Origin: Zhongshania antarctica
GTDB lineage: Bacteria > Pseudomonadota > Gammaproteobacteria > Pseudomonadales > Spongiibacteraceae
Direction: 5' to 3'
DNA length: 64,000 nucleotides
Assembly (NCBI RefSeq): GCF_014202945.1
Contig: NZ_JACHHW010000010.1
Coordinates: forward strand, 1 to 64,000
Shown: positions 25,653 through 34,522 of the stretch, piece by piece
Numbering within the stretch: the stretch's first letter is position 1
How the letters are laid out: every line of letters starts with the position of its first letter
Translations under genes and position numbers: made by a program
The notes under the pieces: generated by a model
Seen by the model: only the letters and a program-made list of their open reading frames with translations
Told to the model about the DNA's origin: nothing
Databases searched by the model: none

Positions 25653-26516
25653 TCAGCTAATACGCTTGAACGGTGCTAGCATTTGTGAAATATAAGCTAC
25701 GGGATAATCCGGCGCGGTTCCGATGCCCAGATCTTCTGAACGGATAACTCTCTCCTTGTCATAGTACGCAGTGCCTAAGAGATGATCCGTTAATGTTGTG
25801 AATAGACCGAAGTTGACATCGCCTTCTTTTGCCGTATTCAGGTGGTGGAAGCGATGAACTTGATTGATAGCTAGAACAGATCTGAGCGGCCCTGCGAAAT
25901 AGGCAACATTGGAATGTTGCAGTAACAACTGGATAACCACCGCAACAACCAGCAGCAGTAAGACTTCTTGTGGAGCGCCCATCAAGAGTAGCGGGGCAGT
26001 ACCTGCAAGGGTTTCAATAGTTTGATGCAAGGGGTGTTTCATCAGACCGTTAAACCCATACATACGTTTCACGCTATGATGTACTGCATGTAGCTGCCAC
26101 AGCGCGCTGTACCTATGACTGGCGTAATGTGCCAGTGTAATACCTATATCGGCTATGATCACCGCCAACAACACTTGCAACCACAGCGGTGCGTAGGAGG
26201 GCCAAATTGAATTAAATGGGATAAAACTAGCAATGATTGGGACACTTAATACGCCGACAATACTCAGTGATTCATTGACTAAAGCATGAATAACATCACG
26301 CCCCGAGTCTGCTTGAGGCTTGTTGAATTCGGGACTAAATGGCATCCATTGTTCAATTAAGAACGACACAGCGATGAGTAAGCCAACCCATGCAACCAAG
26401 GCTAATTTCGAATAATCTTGTTCTGCCATATAAATAGCAAAGCCATTTCCTACGATCAGAAAGAAAGGCAAGTAAAGGACTTTGACAAACATTTCCAATG
26501 TGCTTTTCATATGCAA
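25653..26516 (-). CDS. Sterol desaturase / fatty acid hydroxylase superfamily protein
   Basis: An integral membrane protein of 287 residues with the three di-iron histidine clusters HYASH, HAVHH and HRFHH, in the usual order and spacing. Such enzymes hydroxylate or desaturate lipids using O2 and a di-iron centre. The start could be the first ATG at 26516 or the second, two codons on. It is preceded by an AraC-type regulator on the same strand, 65 bp away, which may control it. The substrate is unknown. Confidence 0.85.
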   Translation of the reverse strand: MHMKSTLEMFVKVLYLPFFLIVGNGFAIYMAEQDYSKLALVAWVGLLIAVSFLIEQWMPFSPEFNKPQADSGRDVIHALVNESLSIVGVLSVPIIASFIPFNSIWPSYAPLWLQVLLAVIIADIGITLAHYASHRYSALWQLHAVHHSVKRMYGFNGLMKHPLHQTIETLAGTAPLLLMGAPQEVLLLLVVAVVIQLLLQHSNVAYFAGPLRSVLAINQVHRFHHLNTAKEGDVNFGLFTTLTDHLLGTAYYDKERVIRSEDLGIGTAPDYPVAYISQMLAPFKRIS

Positions 26517-26581
26517 AAGTTCCCAGAGCTACAGAGTGCTTAGTTTGTCATTTTTAAATGGCGGCGCATTGAACGAAAAAG

Positions 26582-27337
26582 CTATTTCTGTAGCAGAAGT
26601 TGCTTAATAGTTGTAGCGCTTACGCCAAATGCCTGCGTAACAGCTCGGCAGAAGTGGGCCTGATCAGAAAAGCCAGATAAAAATGCTGCATCGGTAAGGG
26701 GCATCTGCCGCGATAGTTCAAATCCGACCAGTAGTTTAAGCCACTTTCTGTAACTGCGTAATGGCATGCCTGTTTGCTCTGTAAACCAATGAGAGAATCT
26801 GCTGGGTGAGAGATGTAGCAAACTCGATAAGGTTTTCTGCGTAGTATTGTTGCCGCTACTAATATCATCTTTAAGTGCTGCCAAAATGATATTCAATCGC
26901 TCGTCTGGAGTGTCACTGAATTGACAGCGACATTGTTTGTCGAAGCTAATCAACGCTCCCTGGAGGTTCTTTGCTTTAGCAAAGCGCATTACATACGCGG
27001 ATGAAATTTCTTCATTCAGTACGGATATAGACCATTCCTCTACGGCTATCTGCGGTAGCAGTGTTTTACAAAAATCATGTGTTGGGTCAATATAGATGCA
27101 TAATACATGTGCGGTTTCTAGTTGATGAATGGTACCCGCAGGTATCCATAGCCCGCGTTCGAAATATCGTGTTTTGTCAGATCGAAGCGCTATTGGTTCT
27201 TCTAGACCAATAGCGATTTGATGAGCCCAATGCCGGTGAGGTTTGTTGTCGCCCGAGGCGCCAAGAAATACCCCCATGCCTGCAGTTATGGCCACCGACC
27301 CTAACCAAGGCTGTGATGAAATTTGATTTTCATGCAT
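26582..27337 (-). CDS. AraC-family transcriptional regulator
   Basis: An N-terminal cupin-like sensor (HRHWAHQIAIGLEEPI, WIPAGTIHQLET) is followed by a C-terminal double helix-turn-helix (LSSLLHLSPSRFSHWFTEQTG, then LTDAAFLSGFSDQAHFCRAVTQAFG). Length is 251 residues. It is upstream of the hydroxylase at 25653 in the same direction and probably regulates it. Confidence 0.88.
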   Translation of the reverse strand: MHENQISSQPWLGSVAITAGMGVFLGASGDNKPHRHWAHQIAIGLEEPIALRSDKTRYFERGLWIPAGTIHQLETAHVLCIYIDPTHDFCKTLLPQIAVEEWSISVLNEEISSAYVMRFAKAKNLQGALISFDKQCRCQFSDTPDERLNIILAALKDDISSGNNTTQKTLSSLLHLSPSRFSHWFTEQTGMPLRSYRKWLKLLVGFELSRQMPLTDAAFLSGFSDQAHFCRAVTQAFGVSATTIKQLLLQK

Positions 27338-27642
27338 TTTTTCGAGTCCTCAGTGCCTATCGTTGCCCCAATATTTCGCTTCGGTATCTTTAATATAATC
27401 GTTGAGGGGCGGCGTAAATTGCTAAATTTATATAACCGCTAGCATCCGCCTTCAGCAGAATAATTCTAATGGATCAGCAAACCTTAATGTTTGAACTCCA
27501 CCCCAATTCAATTACAGTGGCCGACTGTAAATTGAAATTCACGCAGCTTCCATTGTAATACGATATTTCGGAGGGTAACTTGCTGCGAACTTATAATAAT
27601 GTCGAGTAGCCTTAACTACCCGGCCAGCGTTAAACAGTAATT
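27338..27642. other. Intergenic region without recognised content
   Basis: These 305 AT-rich bases separate the AraC gene from the cusA remnant. I see no gene, repeat or hairpin that I can support. Confidence 0.5.
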
Positions 27643-27912
27643 TTATTGGGATTCGATAGTCGCCCCACCTCTTTTAGAAGTTTGCTTCCAGATCACGAAC
27701 AACGCAGGAAAAACCACTAAGACCATAATGAGCGAGGTCGCAACCCCGCCCACCATCGGCGCGGCGACCCATTTCATTAGATCAGCGCTACTGCCATTGC
27801 TGAGCATGATCGGCACTAAGCCCATGAGCAATGCGAGCCCGGTCATTAATTTGGGACGTAGCCGCTTGGCTACACCGTCGACTACTGCCTCAGTCCACCC
27901 GAGGGCAAACAC
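27643..27912 (-). pseudogene. cusA: C-terminal remnant of a CusA-type RND transporter
   Basis: About 80 codons match the end of HME-RND proteins: AVVDGVAKRLRPKLMTGLAL, then LVPIMLSNGSSADLMKWVAA and GGVATSLIMVLVVFPALFVI, that is the last two membrane helices. The wording is closer to CusA (Cu/Ag) than to the two CzcA proteins of this window. Everything upstream is missing; homology stops at about 27890 where the MITE-like repeat begins. It is non-functional. Confidence 0.8.
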
Positions 27913-28014
27913 ACTGTATGTCTTGCAAAAAGGGAATCAATTGCGCAGGATTACGCTATCGCACACATACATTATCAAGAGACTAATTAGTCGCTCTGGG
28001 TATTTTTGTTTGCG
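27887..28014. repeat. MITE-like element, copy 2 (one end lost)
   Basis: This 128-bp segment matches 24920-25039, including CACCCGAGGGCAAACACAC, GTATGTCTTGCAA and ACTAATTAG. The right inverted repeat present in copy 1 is not found here. It sits exactly where the cusA remnant breaks off. Confidence 0.55.
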
Positions 28015-28324
28015 CTGATATTGGCTATTTTTGCCGTTAGCCGCACGCCAGTAACTTTTTGATTTTTATCATAGTATTCTGTCTAACGGTATATCAGTGG
28101 ATTCTCTATCGGTACAGCCTCCGGAAAAGCACGCAGACTGGGGGACGAGGCTTCACCTCTAACGATACTTCGGGATCCGCAATTCTCACTAGAGAGCGAC
28201 ACTTTGTCACTAGTGATGATCCCGAAGGCCGCTAATTAGCGGCCTTTTTACTTTTCAACAATCAATATGAGCAAGGGGTTCAGCTGATCGGCTTTCAGTC
28301 ACAATGATGCCCAGCTTGCTAGAG
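28015..28324. other. Intergenic region with a terminator
   Basis: No gene is seen. The stretch ends with the hairpin at 28225-28246 and contains TCACTAGTGA at about 28208. A short plus-strand transcript ending at that hairpin is possible but unsupported by a promoter I can defend. Confidence 0.4.
28225..28250 (+). terminator. Intrinsic terminator
   Basis: AAGGCCGCTAA and TTAGCGGCCTT (28225-28246) form an 11-bp perfect stem without loop bases of their own, followed by TTTA on the plus strand. The core GGCCGCT/AGCGGCC is the same as in the terminator at 10024-10067. Confidence 0.65.
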
Positions 28325-28583
28325 AACGAGCCAATCAGCTAGTAAAAACGGCAGGAAAAATAAATAAGAAATCGGCACGCCAAAGAGAATGCTTTTGGCA
28401 AAGGTGATACTGGCCTGCGGATCTTTGTGTTCTAGGTACGAAAACAGCAGAGCTAAAATAGAAACTAATGGTAGCGCAACAATAAAACCCGCCAACACTA
28501 TTTTTTATCCGATAACCACGACGGATAGCCAATAACCAACGCGGCGAGAAATATCTTTGCGACAAAGATATAGCCTGCTATAG
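28325..28583 (-). pseudogene. Degraded DUF3147-like gene (second copy)
   Basis: On the minus strand this stretch aligns to the intact gene at 11523-11870: AGFIVALPLVSILAL and ITFAKSILFGVPISYLFFLPFLL are recovered in successive frames. The start codon position reads ATA instead of ATG, a deletion shifts the frame after SDKK, and homology ends at about 28330, losing the last third. It follows the second DUF6488-like gene, as in the intact operon. Confidence 0.75.
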
Positions 28584-28591
28584 ACTCACCG

Positions 28592-28939
28592 TTAATTTAC
28601 GCCGTCAAACTTACCACTGGTATTCACATCATAAACTTCGCCCTCAGCGGACATCAGGATATAGAGTGCGCTCTCTTCATTCGGATTTACAACTTTGATG
28701 ATACGATAGCCATCGCCACTCTCAAAAATTGTCGCAGCCTCATTACTGATACTTGCCCAGCTCGCAGGTACTTTGCCAAAGCCAAGTTGGGGGTCGATAT
28801 TGGCAAAACCCTGAACAATTTGCGTTGCGATAACCAACGCTTTTTGTTCGGTAACTGGCACATGACCACTGCCATGCGCCAGTAGATTTGAGCTTATAAA
28901 CAAGCTTGCAAGTAAACACAGGGTAACTCGGTATTTCAT
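28592..28939 (-). CDS. DUF6488-like periplasmic protein (second copy)
   Basis: The 115-residue product has the same length as the copy at 11881 and is largely identical to it: signal peptide LCLLASLFISSNLLA, mature start HGSGHVPVTEQKALVIAT, and GFGKVPASW. Differences are spread along the protein and the frame is intact, so it may still be functional. It is 14 bp after the second hupE. Confidence 0.72.
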   Translation of the reverse strand: MKYRVTLCLLASLFISSNLLAHGSGHVPVTEQKALVIATQIVQGFANIDPQLGFGKVPASWASISNEAATIFESGDGYRIIKVVNPNEESALYILMSAEGEVYDVNTSGKFDGVN

Positions 28940-28953
28940 TTTTTCACCTTTAT

Positions 28954-29829
28954 TTAGTGGCTGTGGTAAGCACCATCGCCGTGTTCATGTGGGCCGTCTT
29001 CCTGCGGTGAAGGTTGAGGCGTAATTATGCGCCGCGGATAGTGATCGAGGACATTTGATTTCGCTTCCATCACCATATCTTCATGGATATGGGCGTGATC
29101 ATCGCTATTAATCGGGAAGTCATCAGCAAACACGGTGTGCTGGTAGCCGTGTAGCTGATGTAGAAAAAGCAGCCCGCCAATAATGATTAGCAATGTATTG
29201 GCCATAACACTAAAGCGCTTGAAAGAGGCAGTTTTACGCCACCCGACTAACAGCACCAACATTACGGTGAGTGCCACGATCTGCCCGACTTCGACACCGA
29301 CGTTGAAAGCCAGTATTTTCATAACGATACTGCCCTCGCCCATGGGCAGCTGTTGCAGCCGCGTAGACAAGCCAAAACCGTGAATCAAACCAAAGCCAAA
29401 CACCATATACATCACGTTTGGCGAGTTCACACCAAAATAGCGTTTAAAACCGTCTAGGTTCTCGAAGCCCTTGTAGCAGACGGTCAGCGCGATAACGGCA
29501 TCAATCAGGAAGTAATTTGCCTGCACGAAATAAAGCGTGGCAAAGACCAGCGTAATCGAGTGACCCACAGTGAACGCCGTAATGAATTTTACAATATCGC
29601 TAAAGCGGCTGAGAAAGAAGATAACACCAAATAGGAACAGCAAGTGATCATAGCCCGTAAGCATATGACCGGCACCTAACAATATGTAATCTGGTAGGCC
29701 AGCCTCAATTGCGCGCTGTTTATCTGCCTCAGACATACCGTGGGCGAGCACATTCACGCTAGTGAACATAATCGTCGCCAATGCAGCAATCAAGGCGTAA
29801 AACCGCGCTGTAAACAGCGTTTTCTTCAC
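28954..29829 (-). CDS. hupE: HupE/UreJ-family membrane protein (second copy)
   Basis: The 291-residue protein is a close paralog of the one at 12243, sharing HMLTGYDHLLFLFGV, GHSITLVFATLY and FGFGLIHGFG and the His-rich tail (HAHIHEDM, HEHGDGAYHSH). It starts with GTG at 29829 and keeps the upstream GGAGCATAAT. In copy 1 that stretch is the end of czcA; here the similarity stops within about 20 bp, so no czcA remains. Predicted role: nickel/cobalt or related metal transport. Confidence 0.87.
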   Translation of the reverse strand: MKKTLFTARFYALIAALATIMFTSVNVLAHGMSEADKQRAIEAGLPDYILLGAGHMLTGYDHLLFLFGVIFFLSRFSDIVKFITAFTVGHSITLVFATLYFVQANYFLIDAVIALTVCYKGFENLDGFKRYFGVNSPNVMYMVFGFGLIHGFGLSTRLQQLPMGEGSIVMKILAFNVGVEVGQIVALTVMLVLLVGWRKTASFKRFSVMANTLLIIIGGLLFLHQLHGYQHTVFADDFPINSDDHAHIHEDMVMEAKSNVLDHYPRRIITPQPSPQEDGPHEHGDGAYHSH

Positions 29830-30058
29830 ATTATGCTCCTTTATTGTTGATTTGCACTTAATACTGATCCAGGATTTTGGACCTTAAAATGACTTTCTCG
29901 GAGTAGCACTTTTGCGATCTAATTAAATACTTACAGGTAGGTAACAGGATCAAGCTATCTTGCGAATTTAAGTCTTAAATGGCGCAAAATTAAATACTAT
30001 TCAACAGGCATGCAAACTACCGTATTCTATATGAAATAAGAACTACTACGAGTAATCG

Positions 30059-30934
30059 ATGAAAACGCGTGATGTCTTTTCGTGGTCTATCTTTCCGGTG
30101 ACGGTCGCCGTCGTGCTGCTGGGTGGGGTTTGGGCAATCGATGCCGGCCATGCTCCAAGCCTAGTCGCTGGTATCGGAACATTTGTAAGCGTGGCACTGG
30201 TGGTAACATTAGAGCGCATACTGCCTTACCGCAAAGAATGGAATCAATCCCAAGGTGACCAGCGCGCAGACTTGCTGTACCTGCCTAGCTATTTCGGCAT
30301 TAACGCGCTGGTACAACCCGTCGTTGCCGCTGGCATTGTGTTGGGTGGTGCCTGGTTGTCGAATGCGCTAGGCATGGGTCTATGGCCCTCGGAGTGGCCA
30401 CTGCTCGCTCAGTTTCTATTGGCCTGCATAGTTGTGGAGTTTTTCGATTACTGGCCTCACCGCTGGCTACACGAAGTACCTTTCCTATGGCGCTTCCACG
30501 CCATTCACCACAACCCCAAAAGGTTGTACTGGCTGAATGCAACGCGAGCGCATTTTGGTGAAGTCGTGTTTCGCGGCATCTTTAACGCCGTTCCGCTGGC
30601 ACTGGCAGGGGCAAGCGCAGAAGTATTAGCATTGGTGGGACTGGCGAACTCACTACTGGGCCTATTCCAGCATGCGAACATCAATTTTAAAATGGGCCCT
30701 TTGACTTGGATCTTCAGCGTAGGCGAAATGCATCGCTGGCATCATTCACTGAAAATATCTGAGGCGAATCATAATTACGGCAGTAACTTCCTGTTTTGGG
30801 ATGTGGTGTTTGGCACCCGATTCCGTGATGCAGAAAAATCTGGTCCGGAACAGCTAGGAATAGAAGATGACACTATCCCCGCCAGCTGGCGGGCGCAGCT
30901 GTGGGTGCCGTTCAAAGGGCATAAAAATGATTAA
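30059..30934 (+). CDS. Sterol desaturase / fatty acid hydroxylase superfamily protein
   Basis: A 291-residue membrane protein with the di-iron motifs HRWLH, HAIHH and HRWHH, plus a further His pair in ANHNYG. Four or more hydrophobic segments flank them. It differs substantially from the protein at 25653 and is not a recent duplicate. It is on the plus strand, with the thioesterase gene about 60 bp downstream; a lipid-modifying role is likely but the substrate is unknown. Confidence 0.85.
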   Translation: MKTRDVFSWSIFPVTVAVVLLGGVWAIDAGHAPSLVAGIGTFVSVALVVTLERILPYRKEWNQSQGDQRADLLYLPSYFGINALVQPVVAAGIVLGGAWLSNALGMGLWPSEWPLLAQFLLACIVVEFFDYWPHRWLHEVPFLWRFHAIHHNPKRLYWLNATRAHFGEVVFRGIFNAVPLALAGASAEVLALVGLANSLLGLFQHANINFKMGPLTWIFSVGEMHRWHHSLKISEANHNYGSNFLFWDVVFGTRFRDAEKSGPEQLGIEDDTIPASWRAQLWVPFKGHKND

Positions 30935-30997
30935 TGAAGGGGGCCTGTTGATTTGTACTTAATGCGGGCCCAGTTTTACACTTTTAAAATGAATTAG

Positions 30998-31453
30998 ATG
31001 TCCGGAGAATCTCTCTTGCAAGATCCATTTAAAGTACTGGTTAGAATTCGCTATTCCGACTGCGATGCCCAAGGTGTTATGTTTAATGCTCGCTACGGGG
31101 AATATGTCGACGTCGCGGTGACTGAATTTTATCGACAGGTCTTCGGTGGTTATCAGGCAATACTGGATATGGGTATTGATAGCCAGGTAGTGTCCTTATT
31201 AATCGAGTGGAAATCTCCCTGCACCTTCGACGACGTGGTCGCAATTAGCATTGACGACATCACCTTGGGGAAAACATCGTATACGATTCAATTGCGGTTT
31301 AGCGATGTTGAAACGCAACGAGAAATCGCCAGCGCAAAAATCGTATACGTTATGGTGACGGCGAATGAGTATCAGAAAATCGATATGCCTGATGATTTTC
31401 GCGCGGCGTTGACTCAACCCCAGCCTTGCACCGTCAATTTAGCAGGCGTCTAG
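30998..31453 (+). CDS. Acyl-CoA thioesterase, hotdog fold (4HBT family)
   Basis: The 151-residue protein has the 4-hydroxybenzoyl-CoA thioesterase-type motif: VRIRYSDCDAQGVMFNARYGEYV with the conserved Asp (D after CDAQG context) and a later TSYTIQLRFSDVET strand. It hydrolyses acyl-CoA esters. It lies between a hydroxylase and a luciferase-like oxidoreductase on the same strand. The specific acyl group cannot be predicted. Confidence 0.85.
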   Translation: MSGESLLQDPFKVLVRIRYSDCDAQGVMFNARYGEYVDVAVTEFYRQVFGGYQAILDMGIDSQVVSLLIEWKSPCTFDDVVAISIDDITLGKTSYTIQLRFSDVETQREIASAKIVYVMVTANEYQKIDMPDDFRAALTQPQPCTVNLAGV

Positions 31454-31546
31454 CCTGTTAGCTATACGGTCTTTTTAAAATAAAAAGCAAGTAGGCGGCA
31501 TCGCGTTAGTTCAAAATAATTTTAATAAAAAATAATAGGCCCTAAT

Positions 31547-32419
31547 ATGCGCTTTGTACTATCTACGTCGTTTAGCAGCGTCACTGACTTAAAGAAAATA
31601 GCGATCTCAGCAGATGAATGCGGCTGGGAGGCAATGTCATTTTCAGATCATGTGGTAAATCCAGAACAACTGAACACACCCTACCCCTACACCGAAGATG
31701 GCGAGCGTCGCTGGCAGTCCTTCACCGACTGGCCCGACCCATGGGTAATGATTGGCGCCTTAGCCAGTATCACTACTCGCTTAAAATTCACCAATAATAT
31801 ATTTGTACTGCCAATGCGGAATCCGTTTTTGGTCGCCAAGGCAATAAGCACTGCCGCCATCATTTCTGACAACCGAGTCATTCCCGCAATCGGCGTTGGC
31901 TGGTCAAAAGATGAGTTTGAACTGCTACAGCAAGACTTTCACACACGGGGCAAGCGGGCCGATGAGATGATCGAGATCATGCGCCTGCTGTGGACTGGAA
32001 AGTTTGTTGAATATAACGGCCAGCACTATCAATTTCCGCCACTTGAAATGAATCCAGCCCCCAGCGCCTATATCCCAATATGGGTAGGCGGTATTAGCGA
32101 GGCCGCTATGCGCCGCGCGGCAAGAGTCGGCGATGGTTGGGTAAGCGACCTGCAAACCAGCGAAGATATCTTAGCGAGCATTGCTAAGATACAGGTATAC
32201 CGAAGAGAATATGGACGCGACAAACGGCCTTTTTCAGTAATGGCGACGCCTTCAGACGCCTTCACACCTGACGCCTATAAACGCTTAGAAGAAGGTGGCG
32301 TAAGCCATATCTTAACCCAACCCTGGCACTTCTATCACGGCGATACCCAGGACGTAGCCAAGAAGATTGACGGCGTAAAACGTTACGCCGACGATTATAT
32401 TGCCGCGCTCTATCGCTAA
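31547..32419 (+). CDS. Luciferase-like (LLM class) flavin/F420-type oxidoreductase
   Basis: A 290-residue TIM-barrel protein of the bacterial luciferase-like monooxygenase family: FSDHVVNPEQ, LKFTNNIFVLPMRNP, AIGVGWSKDEFELL, and PIWVGGISEAAMRRAARVGDGW. It resembles the TIGR03619 subgroup annotated as F420-dependent, although F420 use in gammaproteobacteria is uncertain and FMN is equally possible. It probably acts on a hydrophobic substrate together with neighbouring lipid genes. Confidence 0.85.
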   Translation: MRFVLSTSFSSVTDLKKIAISADECGWEAMSFSDHVVNPEQLNTPYPYTEDGERRWQSFTDWPDPWVMIGALASITTRLKFTNNIFVLPMRNPFLVAKAISTAAIISDNRVIPAIGVGWSKDEFELLQQDFHTRGKRADEMIEIMRLLWTGKFVEYNGQHYQFPPLEMNPAPSAYIPIWVGGISEAAMRRAARVGDGWVSDLQTSEDILASIAKIQVYRREYGRDKRPFSVMATPSDAFTPDAYKRLEEGGVSHILTQPWHFYHGDTQDVAKKIDGVKRYADDYIAALYR

Positions 32420-32794
32420 GGACGCGAAGCCCAATTCTCGCCAGACGCTATAATGCTATATGGTGCCGGGGGCTGGCCTTACCATGTACCATGCTCCTCG
32501 ATCACAAACGACTGCTCCGGCCAAAGATAAAACGGTGTGATACCAGCGTTTGCGTCGCGCTCAAAACGAGGCCCCTAACCGCTTGCGCAGCTCATCAAAA
32601 TGACGCGCCAGATCTGCTTAGTATCCACCCCCGCCTCCGCTTTTCCTGTCCCGCCATCTACGCCACCGAATACCCACTAAACGTTTATTATTTGTACTAT
32701 TAGGCATAGGATGGCATGTTACGTTATTCAGTACTCAGACCGTTGACCACAAAGGCGGCTGCACTATCTCGACAATTACAGTATAGGGGGCACA
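32420..32794. other. Intergenic region without recognised content
   Basis: In these 375 bases a 70-codon frame (32491-32703) is open but lacks a ribosome site and any family likeness, so I do not call it. No hairpin or repeat was found. Confidence 0.5.
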
Positions 32795-34228
32795 ATGAAC
32801 AATTTGGCGGAAGCTCAACCCATCCAACAGGCATCACGTATTGCACAGGTTTTCGAGACCCAGCGCACAGCGTCACGGCGCGCGCCCTACCCTAGCGTAC
32901 AGGAACGAATTCAACATATTGATAAACTCGCCGCCCTACTGGAAAAAAATCAAGACGCGATCGCCAGCGCGATTTCGACTGATTTCGGCAACCGCCCCAG
33001 CCAAGAATCCAAGGTCTTGGAGATTTTTGGCCTGATCAGTGGCTGCAACTACACTCGAAAGCGCCTGAAAAAATGGATGAAGCCCCAGAAGCGCCACGTC
33101 GGGCTTGCCTTCTTCGGCGCAAAAAACACCGTCATCCCTCAGCCCAAGGGCGTTATTGGTATTGTTACCCCGTGGAATTACCCGCTGTTCCTCGCCCTGA
33201 GCCCGGCAATTAGCGCGCTGGCGGCAGGTAATCGCTGTATTATTAAAATGGCATCTAACTCGCAAACCTTGGCGAGACTGATGGAAAAATTAATCAGCGA
33301 AGAGTTTGACGATAGTGTGCTCGCCGTTGTCGCGGGGGTTTCGGCCCACGAGTTTACCCATCTCCCGTGGGATCACCTAGTTTTCACCGGTTCAGCGGCC
33401 ACCGCGAAAACCGTTATGGAAACCGCCGCTAAATACCTGACGCCGGTCACCCTCGAGCTAGGTGGCAAATCGCCCACCATCGTTGCCGACGACTTTGATA
33501 TTAAAGTCGCTGCCGACCGCCTACTATTTGGTAAATTTTTGAATGCCGGGCAAACCTGCGTAGCACCAGATTACGTGTTTATTCCCCGCAACAAAGTTGA
33601 CGCCTTTATTGATGCGGCGAAAACCGTGGTTAAACAACGCTACCCTAATCTGAGCAGCGCCGACTACACATCGATTATTGACGAAAAAGCCTATCAGCGA
33701 CTGAATAAAACACTGGAAGATGCCACTAGCAAAGGTGCCCGTGCCGTCAACCTAATGGATCAAACCACCAACGACGACGCATCGCGAAAGTTAGCGCCTC
33801 ACCTCGTGTGCGATGTAAACGCCGACATGTTGATTATGCAGGACGAGATTTTTGGCCCGCTGCTGCCCATTAAACCCTATGACAATATCGAAGACGTTAT
33901 TGCCTATATAAACGCCAACGAACGGCCATTAGCACTTTATTTATACAGCAACAAAAAGGCGGTTCAAGAGCAGGTCATTTACAACACCCTGTCCGGCGGC
34001 ATGTGCATCAATGACAGCGTGGTGCACGTAGCACAGCACGACATGCCCTTTGGTGGCGTTGGCAACAGTGGCATGGGGCACTACCACGGCCACGAGGGCT
34101 TTATTGAGTTTTCAAAAATGCGGCCGATCTTTAAACAGGGACCAATGAGTGCGCTGCTCATGATGGCACCACCGTACGGTGCCACCTTCGACAAAATGTA
34201 TAAGCTGATGTTGAAATTTAAACTCTAA
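32795..34228 (+). CDS. calB: Coniferyl-aldehyde-dehydrogenase-type aldehyde dehydrogenase
   Basis: The 477-residue protein carries the aldehyde dehydrogenase signatures: FTGSAATAKTVME (cofactor loop), LELGGKSPTIV with the catalytic Glu, and GQTCVAPDYVF with the catalytic Cys. The N-terminal SRRAPYPSVQERI and the C-terminal FGGVGNSGMGHYHGHEGF match the CalB/coniferyl aldehyde dehydrogenase subgroup. It oxidises aldehydes to acids with NAD(P)+. GGGGC precedes the ATG. Real substrates may be fatty or aromatic aldehydes. Confidence 0.88.
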   Translation: MNNLAEAQPIQQASRIAQVFETQRTASRRAPYPSVQERIQHIDKLAALLEKNQDAIASAISTDFGNRPSQESKVLEIFGLISGCNYTRKRLKKWMKPQKRHVGLAFFGAKNTVIPQPKGVIGIVTPWNYPLFLALSPAISALAAGNRCIIKMASNSQTLARLMEKLISEEFDDSVLAVVAGVSAHEFTHLPWDHLVFTGSAATAKTVMETAAKYLTPVTLELGGKSPTIVADDFDIKVAADRLLFGKFLNAGQTCVAPDYVFIPRNKVDAFIDAAKTVVKQRYPNLSSADYTSIIDEKAYQRLNKTLEDATSKGARAVNLMDQTTNDDASRKLAPHLVCDVNADMLIMQDEIFGPLLPIKPYDNIEDVIAYINANERPLALYLYSNKKAVQEQVIYNTLSGGMCINDSVVHVAQHDMPFGGVGNSGMGHYHGHEGFIEFSKMRPIFKQGPMSALLMMAPPYGATFDKMYKLMLKFKL

Positions 34229-34289
34229 TTACACTATCTTTGGGCGCCCCAAGCAGTTGCGAGGGGCGCCAACACCACAAGGAATTTAT

Positions 34290-34433
34290 ATGACAATTAC
34301 CTTAGACATCATTCCGATTATTTCTATTGCCGCCGGCGTAGCGATTTTGGTCAAGCCGCGCCTGCTAAACTATATTGTTGCTGGCTATTTAATTGCTATT
34401 GGCTTAATCGACCTGTTAAACCTGCATATTTAA
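34290..34433 (+). CDS. DUF3096-like small membrane protein
   Basis: A 47-residue frame with AAGGA 8 bp before the ATG. It has two hydrophobic segments, DIIPIISIAAGVAILVKPRLL and YIVAGYLIAIGLIDLL, joined by the short PRLLNYIV turn typical of DUF3096 proteins. It follows the aldehyde dehydrogenase by 61 bp on the same strand. Function unknown. Confidence 0.7.
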   Translation: MTITLDIIPIISIAAGVAILVKPRLLNYIVAGYLIAIGLIDLLNLHI

Positions 34434-34522
34434 ATAGTGGCATTTGGGGCGGAGTAAAACCTCAGCACAAAGAGCTACTGTACTTTCGCCCACCAAAATT
34501 GTAAAAAACCAAGCACAAGCCA

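Noticed and set aside
28060-28250. Small RNA ending at the hairpin 28225-28246
   Set aside because: A terminator is present, but I found no convincing promoter or conserved structure upstream.
32491-32703. 70-codon open frame before the aldehyde dehydrogenase
   Set aside because: No ribosome site, no recognisable domain, composition unlike neighbours.
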